This document shows positions 63,992 to 64,000 of a stretch of DNA of 64,000 bases, one piece after another (the stretch's first letter is position 1; every line of letters starts with the position of its first letter). This stretch comes from Shewanella gelidimarina. GTDB taxonomy: Bacteria > Pseudomonadota > Gammaproteobacteria > Enterobacterales > Shewanellaceae. The notes under the pieces are model-generated. The model did no database searches. It worked only from the letters and a program-made list of their open reading frames with translations, and was not told the DNA's origin. Where the stretch lies: NCBI RefSeq assembly GCF_023283945.1, contig NZ_JAKIKW010000012.1:1-64000 (forward strand), in the 5' to 3' direction. The position numbers were made by a program, and so were the translations under genes.

Positions 63992-64000
63992 AATCGGTGT

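Overview
The window looks like chromosome from a marine gammaproteobacterium, most likely Shewanella or a close relative in Alteromonadales. This is judged by eye from the proteins: PhoP/PhoQ, the yejK | yejL-yejM block, comEC-msbA, NadE, several c-di-GMP proteins and a small multihaem cytochrome. Base composition is moderate to AT-rich. No database search was run, so the genus is an inference.

Layout. Positions 1-37.3 kb are ordinary chromosome. They hold the tail of an rRNA operon (partial 5S and two terminators), a DUF2057 protein, CorA, a DUF3135 protein, an HD-GYP protein, a 2OG-Fe(II) oxygenase, PhoPQ, a PhnD/selenate-type ABC transporter operon, and an NtrB/NtrC-like pair. The pair lies divergent to a secreted acidic coiled-coil protein whose upstream region carries a near-consensus sigma-54 promoter. 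Next come MgtE with a possible leader peptide, an outer-membrane beta-barrel protein, LysE/AraC, NadE, an alpha/beta hydrolase, a GGDEF protein, a triheme cytochrome, tRNA-Pro(GGG), yejM-yejL and yejK, a double-domain PTPS-like protein, an M23 peptidase, a DUF2062 protein, ComEC and MsbA.

Positions 37.3-64 kb are an accessory island. It begins directly after msbA, where related genomes normally have lpxK, with a tyrosine integrase and a translationally coupled HTH/excisionase-like gene. Its first part (37.4-45.1 kb) carries small membrane or secreted proteins, a structured non-coding stretch, a wHTH/nuclease-like protein, a gene whose start codon is buried in a 17-bp inverted repeat, a PcfJ-like gene without a normal start codon, and the frameshifted N-terminus of an HsdR/DUF4145-type helicase.

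The second part (45.7-62.7 kb) is the most interesting. A CARF-domain protein of the Cas_NE0113/TIGR02584 type is followed by eight tightly packed, same-strand genes: two vWA proteins, a PP2C phosphatase and a Ser/Thr kinase with zinc ribbon (a TerY-P module), then a UPF1-like SF1 helicase, a HEPN-motif protein, a coiled-coil McrB-like AAA+ GTPase and a large DUF2357/McrC-like partner. This matches the predicted type IV restriction superoperons called CoCoNuTs (coiled-coil nuclease tandems). They are thought to combine a cyclic-nucleotide sensor, phospho-signalling, RNA cleavage and McrBC-like restriction. A decayed IS6-family element with an expanded 10-bp repeat and a broken hypothetical gene close the window.
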